This document shows positions 1 to 13,190 of a stretch of DNA of 64,000 nt, one piece after another. Position 1 is the first letter of the stretch; each line of letters begins with the position of its first letter. The translations under genes and the position numbers were made by a program. Origin of the DNA: JACRCT01 sp049841135 (GTDB lineage Bacteria; Myxococcota; Myxococcia; Myxococcales; UBA5297); the NCBI GenBank assembly GCA_049841135.1, contig JASGHK010000003.1, positions 1 to 64,000 of the forward strand. Direction: 5' to 3'. Under the pieces are notes generated by a model. It worked only from the letters and a program-made list of their open reading frames with translations. It was not told where the DNA came from and ran no database searches.

Positions 1-250
1 TGAAGTCCCAGAAGTTGGAAGATCCTTTAGCTCTTTTGGAGCTAAACCCGCTTTTGTGTCGGGTCGGCTACTTTAGCTAATCTTTCCTTTCGGTCAACTC
101 GAATTTTGAAATTTCTTTCAACTTTCTTCGTCGCCTACTCGAAACTTTCGCTTCAAGCAGCCGCGCCTTTTTTAGAGAGGCGCGAACTCTATCGAGTTCG
201 AGCTTTCACCGGTCAATCGGAGTTTTCGAAGAATTTCAATTTCTCAAGAT
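1..250 (-). promoter_or_regulatory. Tandem rRNA-type promoter block and leader, second copy
   Basis: This block lies downstream of the 5S terminator but matches the DNA upstream of the 16S gene at about 6300-6600. Bases 1-20 match 6300-6319. Read on the minus strand, TTGACC (97-92) is followed after 16 bases by TAAAGT (75-70). A second TTGACC (216-211) lies 119 bases away, with TAGAGT (191-186) at a 19-base spacing. A short hairpin (TTTAGCTC/GAGCTAAA, 26-46) follows in the leader. The same order occurs upstream of the 16S gene, so this is probably the promoter region of another rrn operon just left of the window. The promoter function is inferred from box similarity and position. Confidence 0.6.
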
Positions 251-293
251 GCCGTTGGTCAAACCTCGGCCGGCAATTTCCTTTGCCGGGGAG

Positions 294-328
294 AAAAGCC
301 CTCTCCCTTGTTTCCAAGAGAGAGGGCG
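294..328 (-). terminator. Rho-independent terminator of the rRNA operon
   Basis: On the minus strand, just after the 5S gene, GCCCTCTC (327-320) pairs with GAGAGGGC (305-298), with a short loop between. The downstream arm is followed by CTTTTCTCC. It sits about 5 bases past the mapped 5S 3' end, where an rRNA operon terminator is expected. Confidence 0.8.
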
Positions 329-331
329 TAA

Positions 332-446
332 TACTGGCGACGTCCTACTTTCGCACAACCTATAGAAGCACTATCATCGGGGCTGCAGCGTTTCACTTCC
401 GTGTTCGGAATGGGAACGGGTGGGGCCACTGCGCTGGGATCACCAG
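332..446 (-). rRNA. rrf: 5S ribosomal RNA
   Basis: The minus strand reads a full-length 5S rRNA of about 115 bases. It contains the conserved core CCCATTCCGAACACGGAAGT and ends with the complement of the 5' stem. It is the last gene of the 16S-tRNA-tRNA-23S-5S operon and is followed by a strong terminator. Ends are estimated to within a few bases. Confidence 0.93.
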
Positions 447-761
447 AAGTCTGACGAATTTGAGGCCACACTAAGGCTCTCTGGGAGGGTTCTCACTGGG
501 GGGATGAGTCGAACCTCAAATTCGCCAGACTTCTAGCGACCCGCTTTGCGGGTCTGATCGGTGCTTGCGCACCGAAGGGGGGATTTTTAGGTCAATCGAC
601 TGCGTCATTCTTCGCTAATTTTTAGACGGTTATCAAAGAATCTATTGCACTGATTCTCTGACATCTACATACAGAAGTTCATACACAATTGCTTCAGGCT
701 AAGTTTTAATAAAAAAGTATTTTCTTCATCCTTTACCAGCAAGGTTCGAGGATGAGGAAAA
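447..761 (-). other. 23S-5S spacer with long processing stem
   Basis: This spacer of about 315 bases holds no gene. Bases 447-466 and 514-533 form a 20-base inverted repeat with one mismatch, directly before the mature 5S 5' end. Such a stem is the usual form of an rRNA processing site. Smaller hairpins follow, including GACCCGC/GCGGGTC near 538-554. The rest is AT-richer and featureless. Confidence 0.5.
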
Positions 762-3622
<2,861 letters not shown>

Positions 3623-3871
3623 ATCTGATCCTCATGGACTTTCGGCCAGGGGAAATTATGTGATAACTGAAACTCTTGATTTCAGAACTTCAGACTCAAT
3701 AAAAAGTTGTATTACTTACCTGTATGTAGATGTCAAAGAACCAGTCGATCTCTATTGGATCGACGGTGGTTTGTATTCAGGAATTTTTCCGTCAGTTCAA
3801 ACTCTAAAACGGTCGTTATTGCTTGCTTTTCCCGCTGTCATCCCTTTTTTACCTGGGCATTCTCGCGATGG

Positions 3872-3945
3872 TGGGCGTGGCAGGAGTTGAACCTGCGACC
3901 CTGCGCTTATCAAGCGCATGCTCTAACCAACTGAGCTACACGCCC
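3872..3945 (-). tRNA. tRNA-Ile (GAT)
   Basis: On the minus strand a full cloverleaf begins GGGCGTGTAGCTCAGTTGG. The anticodon loop CTTGATAAG gives anticodon GAT, the T arm GGTTCAACTCC is normal, and the 3' end CACGCCCA pairs with the 5' end. It lies in the 16S-23S spacer, next to the 23S gene. Confidence 0.95.
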
Positions 3946-3978
3946 AGTGGTTGATTTACACTAGCCATGTTTAAGAGT

Positions 3979-4050
3979 GGAGGCATGGGGATTCGAACCC
4001 CAGACCTATAGCTTGCAAAGCTACCGCTCTACCAACTGAGCTATGCCCCC
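3979..4050 (-). tRNA. tRNA-Ala (TGC)
   Basis: The minus strand reads GGGGGCATAGCTCAGTTGG, then an anticodon loop CTTTGCAAG (anticodon TGC), a T arm GGTTCGAATCC and a closing acceptor stem. It is nearest the 16S gene, so the spacer order is 16S-Ala-Ile-23S. This is the reverse of the Ile-Ala order common in proteobacterial operons. Confidence 0.95.
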
Positions 4051-4279
4051 GATGTTCGGATTTTTATTTGAATGATCCCTGCTCGCTTGATCACGGACGC
4101 TTCGCTCCAGGTTCGGGATTTGAAGCAAAAACTGAATTGTGCGCTACCGTTTCAGATTCTCTGATGCTTCGGTTTCTTTCGTTATCGAAGTCTTAGGGTC
4201 GCATCGTTTCAAGCGATCCTTGAAGATCGTTCGACATTAGCGATCGACCTATGCCTGCTCCGTGAGGAGGTGAAGGCAT

Positions 4280-5849
<1,570 letters not shown>

Positions 5850-6368
5850 AAACGGATGGTGTCAATGCAAGCCCAAAGTTTGCGCAGAGCGGCTGCTAAG
5901 GCCGTCCGCTAAATCTGACTGTTCATACCTGCCTGTTCGCCTCAGACCCGAAGGTTGTCAGCTTCCAGCAGGGTTTGTTCAGTCTTTATAATTTTTGAAA
6001 TCAAAGATCTGACGTATAACGCACAATTCAATTTTTGCTTTTCTCCCGAAGCCGTTCTCGAGGCTTCTATTTGACCGTTCTGAATTTGCTCATTCCGCTG
6101 CTTTTCCAGGACTTCCAAGCTTCGTAGTTTCGTCTGCTTCAGTAAAGTCGTGTGACAAATTCCAGAATCAAACTTTCAAAGATCGTTGTCTTCGCTACTT
6201 CCGGGCAACAAAAAACTCAATCGTTGTAGTGCCGACTTTAACGTCCTCCGTCATCACGACGCTCGCTCGGTCATTGTCGGGACAAGATTGAGTTCAATCT
6301 GAAGTCCCAGAAGTTGGAAAAACCGCTAGCTCTTTTGAGCTAAACCCGCTTTTTGTGTCGGGAGGTGC
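5850..6368 (-). other. rRNA operon leader
   Basis: About 520 bases lie between the promoter block and the 16S gene, with no credible coding region. On the minus strand they begin with the leader element shared with bases 1-60 (a TAGCTC/GAGCTA hairpin near 6327-6345 and the CCAACTTCTGGGACTTCA motif). An AT-rich transcribed spacer ends just before the 16S start. Antitermination or processing elements are likely, but I could not identify them with confidence. Confidence 0.55.
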
Positions 6369-6605
6369 ACTTTAGTGATTCTTTTTTCGGTCAACTCGGA
6401 ATTTTGAAATTTCTTTCAATTTTCTTTGTCGCCTGCTCAATTACTTTCGCTTCTTTGCAGTCCCGCCTTTCTCGGCGGGGCGTGCAATCTATCGTTTCGC
6501 TTTGTTCGGTCAACCCGAATTTTGAAATTTCTTTCAACTTTTTCTGGTCGCCGCTCTTTGCTTTTTCGCTTCTTGCAGCCCCGCTTGTTCGTGGCGGGGC
6601 GCGGA
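6369..6605 (-). promoter_or_regulatory. Tandem sigma70-like rRNA promoters
   Basis: Two repeat units 119 bases apart each contain a TTGACC box preceded by GAAATTTCAAAATTC-like AT-rich DNA, which could act as an UP element. The upstream copy has TTGACC (6513-6508), a 16-base spacer and TAGATT (6491-6486). The downstream copy has TTGACC (6394-6389) and TAAAGT (6374-6369) with only 14 bases between. That short spacer may reflect a base-calling error in the A run. Both point into the 16S gene. The units also carry short GC hairpins such as GCCCCGCC/GGCGGGGC. Confidence 0.65.
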
Positions 6606-7211
6606 AACTAGCGGTTACCGAATTTGGACGACAAGAGGACTTTTTCCAAAAAAGTAACGCGAATTGTAATTTTCGGTACGCGATGCCATCGCGCTTCGTG
6701 GATTGATCGCCTGCAAAGCAAGTAAATATCAGGCTTTTCAGGCGATACGGAAATTCGTGCATAGGGCACTGAATGTGTACGCGGAAGATTTTTCGAAATC
6801 GTTTTCGCGGGTGCGATTTCACCGGATGCGTAGTGCGAAATCGCTTCACAAATCCGCCAATCGCGAGGGCGGAGATGAGCGCACTGACGAAGTGTAATTT
6901 CGTGACGGGTGAGTTTCATCGAGAGGGAAGGCCTCACTTGAAGATGGGGCGACCAGGCACGCGCAGGGAGAGGTGTGGGACGGGCCGTATCTTGGCAGGG
7001 AATGGTAGGGCCACGGAATGTATGGCGCGGGACGATTTCCGCGGGAGACGTGCCGACATCGGGGTGGAAGCCTGTGAAACGAGTCCGGCGGGGTGGGCGG
7101 CGATGTTTCCTTTGAACAGAAGGCCGCAGCAGTTGAAGCGGATCTGCGGGCTTTCGCTATCTCTCGGCATGGCGTGGAGATGCTCTGCGGGTCTATCAGT
7201 TTGCCGTGCGT
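6606..7211. other. About 600 bases with no convincing gene
   Basis: Open frames exist on both strands, but none has a recognisable domain, a good ribosome binding site or a sensible composition. The stretch lies between the rRNA promoters and the 3' end of a broken aldo/keto reductase gene. Frameshifts are so frequent nearby that a small damaged gene could be hidden here, for example on the minus strand around 6934-7170. Confidence 0.4.
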
Positions 7212-8354
7212 GGTAGGCCAGGGCACTGCCTCGGATCGATATGCCAGCGCTCGGGCGACTTGCGTGAGATCGTTGCTGATGCTCCAGCGGTCGGGCAAGG
7301 GTTCGCCGGTATGGCGTGGGTTTCCGCCCTTCAAGTCCATGCAGCCGGTATTGTCCCCAATGCGACGGATTTCCTCGAGTTCGTCGGCGCTGAGGGTGAT
7401 CTCGGGCAGCGCGGCGAGCTCATCGATCTTCTCTTCGATAAGGCTTCGCATCGGAGCCGACCTCCTGGATCAGGGCTGGGAATCGCGCTCTTCACCTGGC
7501 TTGCGCCGAGATTCCACGAGACATCGCGAGTTGGAGCGCGGTGAGGCCGTGCTTCTCGGCGATGTGGCCGCATGGCATTGAGCCTTCTTGTTGCCGAGCT
7601 TCCACCCAGCCGGCAGGACGGAAGGTGCGGTGATCGCGCTCGCCGAATTGGTCCCGGGCTTCACGTCGTCGTGGAAGATACCGCCGTGGTCCACTACGCG
7701 GGTGATGAGCTTCACATCATGCTGTTCCGCCGCAGGCAGGCAGATCGAGCCGGGCCACGGCTCCATGGGGCTGAGGATAATCATCGCCCAGTCGAGCAGC
7801 GGGCCGAAGCGCTCGAAGTTCAGGATGAGATCGAGGGAAAAGCCATTGGCCGGCCCCGGAGGCGAAACGCGGAGCATTTCGGTGAGGCTGGCTTCCTGCA
7901 CTTTCTCCATGGCTTTCCGACAGCATCGCCTGGAAGCCTAGCCGATGGAATCCGGGTTGTGCAGCATGAGGCAGTCGAGGTGATCGGTCTTACAACGTTC
8001 GGCTGCACTTTCTCGGTCGCTATACGGACGTACTCGGCGTATTCGCGCGGGCCGCGGAGCTGCGGGTGGGTGAAGCGCGGGTAGCCCTTGGAGCCTTCGC
8101 GCTGGCCGCTGGTAAAAGTCATGGCCGATCATGCCCACGAGCGCGTAGCTGTCGCGTGGGTAGCCGGAGAGCACGCGGGCGAGCATTTCATCGGCGCCGC
8201 CGTTGGAGTAGACGTCGGCAGTCATGAAGGTGCGGATGCCCTTTTCATAGGCGTGGCGGATGGCGGTGAGGAAACGCTTCTCGGGGAGCGGCTCGCCGAA
8301 GTGCATGAAGCGGCCGCCAGACCAGGTTCCGTAAGCAGTGCGTGTGAGGTCCAT
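7212..8354 (-). pseudogene. Aldo/keto reductase, broken by frameshifts
   Basis: Pieces in different minus-strand frames line up as one aldo/keto reductase, an NADPH-dependent oxidoreductase family. The start reads MDLTRTAYGTWSGGRF, followed by a barrel segment with FMTADVYSNGGADEMLARVL (Asp and Tyr of the active site). Further on are HLDCLMLHNPDS, a middle segment with ILNFERFGPLLDWA and the end LSADELEEIRRIGDN. At least four frame changes are needed. The family and order are clear. Whether the gene is truly dead or only badly sequenced cannot be told, but the same damage affects all neighbours to 12.3 kb, which favours sequencing error. Confidence 0.7.
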
Positions 8355-8399
8355 AGGGTAGTGAAATCGGGGATAGAAAGAATCGGGGGCACATTACTA

Positions 8400-10295
8400 A
8401 CCCTCGAACGGGCCGGGGAAAACACGGATTTTGTCGAAGGCTGGCCGGCAGTTGCGGTGGCGGGGATGGGGTTGAGAGGCGAATGGGACCGCGGCCCAGC
8501 TGGTCCAGCGGGGCGGGGCGCACCTTCTGTGCGGCTTGCAGGGAGGGCCTGGGCATCGGCATTGGCGGGCTCGCGAGCGAGGACGTCGCGCAGCACGCCC
8601 TCGGCTTTCGCGGTCTGGCCTTCGCCGAGGAGCACGGCGGCGATGCTGATGCGCGGCTGAGTCCAGTCGGGGCGATATTTCAGCGCGGCGGCGATTCTCG
8701 CGAGCGCCTTGCCGGGTTCGTGATTCGAACTCGAGCCAGGTGCCGAGTTGATGGTGCAAGTCGGCCCGCCATGGCATGAGCATGAGCACCCGCGACATGC
8801 GGAGGATCGCCTCGGGGTAGGCGCCCCGCTGGCCGCAGACGGCATCGGCGGCGGCGGGTTGCCCGTGCAGTCGGTCTCGGCGAAGCGCACGGCTTCCCTG
8901 AAATGCAGTATGGCTTCCTCGCGCCGCTCGCTTTCCCACAGGGCGGTGCCCAGGTTGAATTGCGCGACGTAGTTGGCCGGTTCCACGGCGAGCGCGTGGC
9001 GGTAAGATCGTCTCGCTCGTGCGCCACGTCTGCGCCTGGATAAAACTCACCGCCATGCACGCAGCGACCGCACTCGCCCCGAGGGGCCAGCCGACCTTCT
9101 TCCCCCACTCCCCTGGCAGCCCTGTGCAGCCATTCCGCAGCCTGCCATACCACTCGGCGATGAACAAGCCGATGAAGGATAAATAGGTATAGCGATCGGC
9201 CATCGCCTGGTCGCCGAGCTTGATGATCTCGAGCACCGGGCCGATGACGATGAAGAACCAGAAGATGCCCGTGGTGAGCCAGGGCCGTCGGCGCCATTGC
9301 CAGAAAGCCAGCGCCACGAGCAGCAGCCCGGCCAGTGCGCCGAGCATGGCCAGCGGCACACTCAGATGCAGCCCGGGGTGGTACGTAGAAGAAGACCAGC
9401 TTCGCGGGCACGAACATCTTGACTACATAGATGCCGAGGCAGAGCGCAGCATTGCCGAGACGCCACGGGAGCGGGAGCGCTTCATCAAGCATCGACGGCG
9501 CCGAGGGCCTTTTGCGCGAAGAAGGCGAGCACCGCCACGCCGATGGTGAGGAGGATGATCGGCGCCTTTTCCACGATGAGACGCAGGCCCTGCCGCAGCC
9601 ATTCACCGTCCCTCCCCGGCCAGCGCCGGAGCGGCCAGAAGTCGAGGAGCAGCAATACGCAGGGGAGCGAGACGCCCATGGGCTTGCCCATGTTCGAGGC
9701 CAGCACCGCGGCGAAGACGAGCAGGTATCGCCGCCACCCTGGCCGGGCGACGTAGCAGCCATAGGCCCAGAGCGCGAGCACGTAAAAGAGCGCATTGACG
9801 AGATCCTTGCGCGCGGCGAGCCACATCACGGGCTCGACATGCATGGGATGCACGAGGAAGAGGGCCGCGACCAGGGCGCTGCGCCAGAGAGCGCCGGTGA
9901 GTTGCCGCAGGGCGGCAAAAAGCGCGAGCCCCGTAGCCAGGTGCAGGAGCACGCTGGTGAGATGATAACCGCCCGCCCACTGGCCATACATCCGGGTCAT
10001 CCGCCAGCCGCGAGAGCAGCGTGAGCGGCATCCAGTATTCCGCGTGATCGCTCCAGTGAGTGAGATTCGTGCTGAAGGCCCAGACGACGCCGCGCCACGT
10101 GATCCCCAGTTCGAAGCCGGGGACGTGCTGGACAAATTGATTGTCGTCGAAGGTGATGAACTCGTATCGCCAAGCCTGCCCGAAGACGAGCAGGGTGATC
10201 AGGGCGAGCGCCAGATAGATGCCGATCGTGAGCCCACGACTCCCAGGCGACGCTGGCGGCAAGGGGGCTGCAGAATGACTCGGGGGCATGGGCAT
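8400..10295 (-). pseudogene. Multi-membrane TPR protein, frameshifted
   Basis: Minus-strand frames join into a long membrane protein of a type common in Verrucomicrobiota and Planctomycetota. An N-terminal hydrophobic segment (LTIGIYLALALITLLVFG) is followed by FITFDDNQFV and many membrane spans. Conserved-looking stretches include LVHPMHVEPVMWLAARKDLV, SNMGKPMGVSLP and DQAMADRYTYLSFIGLFIAE. The C-terminus holds TPR units (FNLGTALWESERREEAILHF). These proteins resemble glycosyltransferase-39-like membrane domains followed by TPRs, and their activity is mostly unknown. About five frame changes are needed. The start could be either of two nearby ATGs (10295 or 10289). Confidence 0.65.
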
Positions 10296-10425
10296 CCAGC
10301 ATGTCGGCTGCCAAGCCCCGGGAATGATTCGGCGCTCTCTATCTTCGCTTCCCACGAGGCGAATCCGTCCTGTGCGCCCAACTCAATTCATCGATCTGCC
10401 TGGAAGTGCTGGCGGACGATCGCCA

Positions 10426-11345
10426 CTAAACAGAAGCATTGTCGCCACGACCGGTGATCTTGGCGAAGAGCTTCTTGATCCCGGCGATAGCGGCCACGAC
10501 GGCCACGACGACGAATTTCTTCAGCGCGAGAATGCCGGCGAGCAGCACCTTGAAGAAGCCGGCCTTGGCCAGCAAGCCACCGGCCACCAGGCCCGCGATG
10601 CCGTAGGTCGCCACCTTGTCGGTGCCGGGCTTGAAGTCGGCGTAGCGATGCCCTTCCTGAAAATCGACCATGGAGAGGATGGCCGGTGTCTCTTTCTCGT
10701 TCTCAGCGAGCTGAGAGGTGGCGGCGACGGCATTGAGCACGAGCACACCGCGGCGGCCGAGGATGCGGATGTTGTAGTTCAGGGTGGTGTCCGGGCTGTC
10801 GGCAAAGCGCAGCTCTTTCGCCCAATAGATCTTGTGCGTGGCGTGCGTCGTAACGCGGCGGCGTGGCCCAGCCGACGAGTGCGATGGCGGGGTAGCCCTG
10901 CTTACCCGTTCCTTACTGGCTTCAGCCGTATCCTCTTTCATCTTCTTGAGCAGGTCGTCGTAGTTGATCTTCGCGGCATCGTCATCCTTCACATAGCCGT
11001 CCTCTTCATAGGTGATGATCACCGCCCATGCGTGCTTGGTTCACCGGGCTCATCCCGGTGGGGATGAGCATGCCCAGCGTAGTAGCCGGTATCGGGATTG
11101 CCCCAGATGCGAGTGAGCGGCACGGTGCGTCTTGAGTCGGCAGCATTGAGGTAACGGAAATTTTCCGGCAGCTTCCCATTTTGGCGATGACGCCGCTCAG
11201 GGTCACTTCACCCTGCTCGTAATGCAGCCCATCGGCCAATTTTTGCGCTTCGGCGATGCGCTCTTCACGAGAGGGCGGGAGCGGCTTGGGCCGCGCCGAG
11301 GAGAGCGGTGCAGAGCAGGGCGATGGAAGCCAGGAATCGTTTCAT
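10426..11345 (-). pseudogene. DUF2167 membrane protein, frameshifted
   Basis: The proposed ATG at 11345 opens a signal-like segment (MKRFLASIALLCTALL). Frames then give LADGLHYEQGEVTLSGVIAK, a middle around GYYAGHAHP, and a well-kept C-terminal part. That part includes YEEDGYVKDDDAAKINYDDL, HKIYWAKELRF, LNYNIRILGRRGVLVLNAVA and FQEGHRYADFKPGTDKVA, ending in membrane segments and a Lys-rich tail. This matches my memory of DUF2167, a family of membrane-anchored proteins of unknown role. Two or three frameshifts split it. Confidence 0.72.
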
Positions 11346-11619
11346 AGAGTGGCAACGGTGTATTTTCGAGGTGGAGGTCGGATTTTTGAGTTATCGCCAC
11401 GCGCCCGTTCAACCTGCCCCCGGGGGAGAACCTGCATCGCGTTTCGAAGGATCCGGCTGGAGTGTTGAGGGAAAAGATCTTGGCGGGCGATCACTCAAAA
11501 CCATCAAACCAGCGTCTGGCAATTCCCTGGGGCGCACCCAGCCCCCGCTTCACCTTCCCCTCCTCTGCACCTGGCAGGCCACACAAAACAATCCCTCTCT
11601 TTCTCTCTTTTCCAGACCC

Positions 11620-12296
11620 ATGACCGATACAACAGTCTTGTCCGATGGATTTGCCCTGATCCGCAATGATAATGCAGGACGCGGAATGCCGGGACTGACC
11701 GCGGCGCTGGGCAGGGTGGAAGGAGCAGGCCGGCGTGGGGTCGTTGGCGCAACCCATCGTGGGCAGCCTTGGCCTGATCGGAGCGTTGGTTGGAATTGCT
11801 TCGGCCGCATCTTCCAGCAGAGCCGAGGCCGGTGCGGGCGATCTATTTCAACAAATCGGCAGAGATCAATTGGGGCGTGCCGTGGCATCAGGATCTCACT
11901 ATCTCCGTACAGGCCGGCGCCGTAGGCGCCCGGTTTCGGGCCGTGGCGGAGCGTGAAGGACGGCACACCCCATGTGCAGCCACCGGTGGAACTACTGGAA
12001 CAGATGCTGGCCATCCCGGCTCACCTCGATGAAGCCGATGAGGCCAATGGCGCACTGTGGGTGCTGCCGGGGTCACACCGGTTTGGCCGACTGAGCGCGG
12101 AACAGATTCAAGAATTGCGCGGCTCCAAAACCGAAATTCTCTGTGCGGCACGCGCGGGGGGAGGCCCTGCTCATGCGACCGCTGCTTTTGCACGCCTCAG
12201 GCCGGCTCCACCAGTCCACGCCACCGGCGGGTGCTTCATATTGAATATGCGGGGTTCACGCTGCCCACCCCGTTGCAATGGCACGTAGGTGTATAG
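11620..12296 (+). pseudogene. Phytanoyl-CoA dioxygenase family protein, frameshifted
   Basis: ATG at 11620 starts MTDTTVLSDGFALIRND. Later frames give VRAIYFNKSAEINWGVPWHQ followed by DLT, where WHQD is the Fe(II)-binding HxD motif. GALWVLPGSHRFGRLS and the terminal RRVLHIEYAGF, which carries the 2-oxoglutarate-binding Arg, follow before the stop at 12296. That order is typical of the PhyH family of iron/2-oxoglutarate dioxygenases. At least four frame changes occur in 680 bases. It is the last recognisable gene before the change of base composition. Confidence 0.7.
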
Positions 12297-12502
12297 GTTT
12301 CGCCGAAGCCATCTCGACTGGACTTTTTCCACCACCCCCACCGGATGGCAGTGCCCTCCGTGGGAGCAATAGAAAGACGGAAAGCGGAAGATAATGACCT
12401 TGATGAGGCCAACGACCAGAGCCAACGCAGACCCGTACGGGGTGGGAACACCAACCCGCCCCGACACCCGCCAATGTCCTGGACTACGAAGCGCTGCGCG
12501 AA
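12297..12502. other. Probable junction between two unrelated genomes
   Basis: No intact gene is seen here. On the minus strand one frame reads PYGSALALVVGLIKVIIF followed by a Cys/His stretch, which could be the torn end of a membrane protein. Base and codon use switch from the moderate-GC left flank to very GC-rich DNA between about 12,400 and 12,480. The GGDEF frame is open upstream of its first plausible start without a clear start codon or ribosome site, as if its 5' end were missing. Confidence 0.55.
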
Positions 12503-13036
12503 GTGCTCAACCTGCGCGAAGAGGTGGCGCGCCTCCGGGGCGAGAACCTGCGGCTGTCGGCGCTGGCGTACCGCGACCCACTCACCGGCGTGCGCAACCG
12601 GCGCTGCTTCTCGGAGCGGCTCCACGAGGAGCTGTGCCGGCTCAGGCGCAATCCCTGCGGCGCCGTGGCCCTGCTGGTCGTCGATCTCAACGACTTCAAG
12701 CGCCTCAACGACACCCGCGGCCACGCCACGGGCGACGCCGCGCTGATGGCGGTCGCCGCCTACCTCGAGCAGTCGGTGCGCGCCGAGGACATGGTCTGCC
12801 GCCTGGGCGGGGACGAGTTCGCCATCCTGCTGCCTGGCGCGAACCTCGGCGCCGCGGAGATCGTCGCTGCGCGGCTGCGCCAGCACGCCCGCGTCCTCGA
12901 GCTGGGGCCGCGCCCGCTGGCCATCGGCGCCGCGGCGTGGACGAACGGGGACGATGCGGCGAGCCTGCTCGATTGCGCCGACGCTGGGATGTACGCGGAC
13001 AAGCCGGCGACGATGGCGCGGTCGAACGCAGCCTGA
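12503..13036 (+). CDS. GGDEF diguanylate cyclase, 5' end probably missing
   Basis: The protein makes cyclic di-GMP from GTP. It starts with a short coiled-coil-like helix (LREEVARLRGENLRLSALA), then the GGDEF domain entry YRDPLTGVRNRRCF. The metal-binding VVDLNDFKRLND and the active-site signature RLGGDEFAILL follow. RAED lies five residues before GGDEF, so a product-inhibition I-site is present. The C-terminal ADAGMYADK is slightly irregular. The given start is a GTG. The frame is open further upstream, so an N-terminal sensor part may have been cut off at the junction. It is the first gene with the composition of the right-hand part. Confidence 0.82.
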   Translation: MLNLREEVARLRGENLRLSALAYRDPLTGVRNRRCFSERLHEELCRLRRNPCGAVALLVVDLNDFKRLNDTRGHATGDAALMAVAAYLEQSVRAEDMVCRLGGDEFAILLPGANLGAAEIVAARLRQHARVLELGPRPLAIGAAAWTNGDDAASLLDCADAGMYADKPATMARSNAA

Positions 13037-13190
13037 GGCTCCCGCCGGCCTTTGCTTCGGCGCCTCCTGAGGACCGCTGACCGCGCCGCACCACCGCAGC
13101 ATCCGTTCGTTTTCGGCGATGCGACAATTCCCGGCCGGGCGAGACCTATGGGGGATGGCTGCTACCTCCCTGCCCTCGCCGAGGATGTCC

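Noticed and set aside
6934..7170. A 78-residue minus-strand frame
   Set aside because: No ribosome site or family, and it is set in frameshift-rich DNA. I could not support it as a gene.
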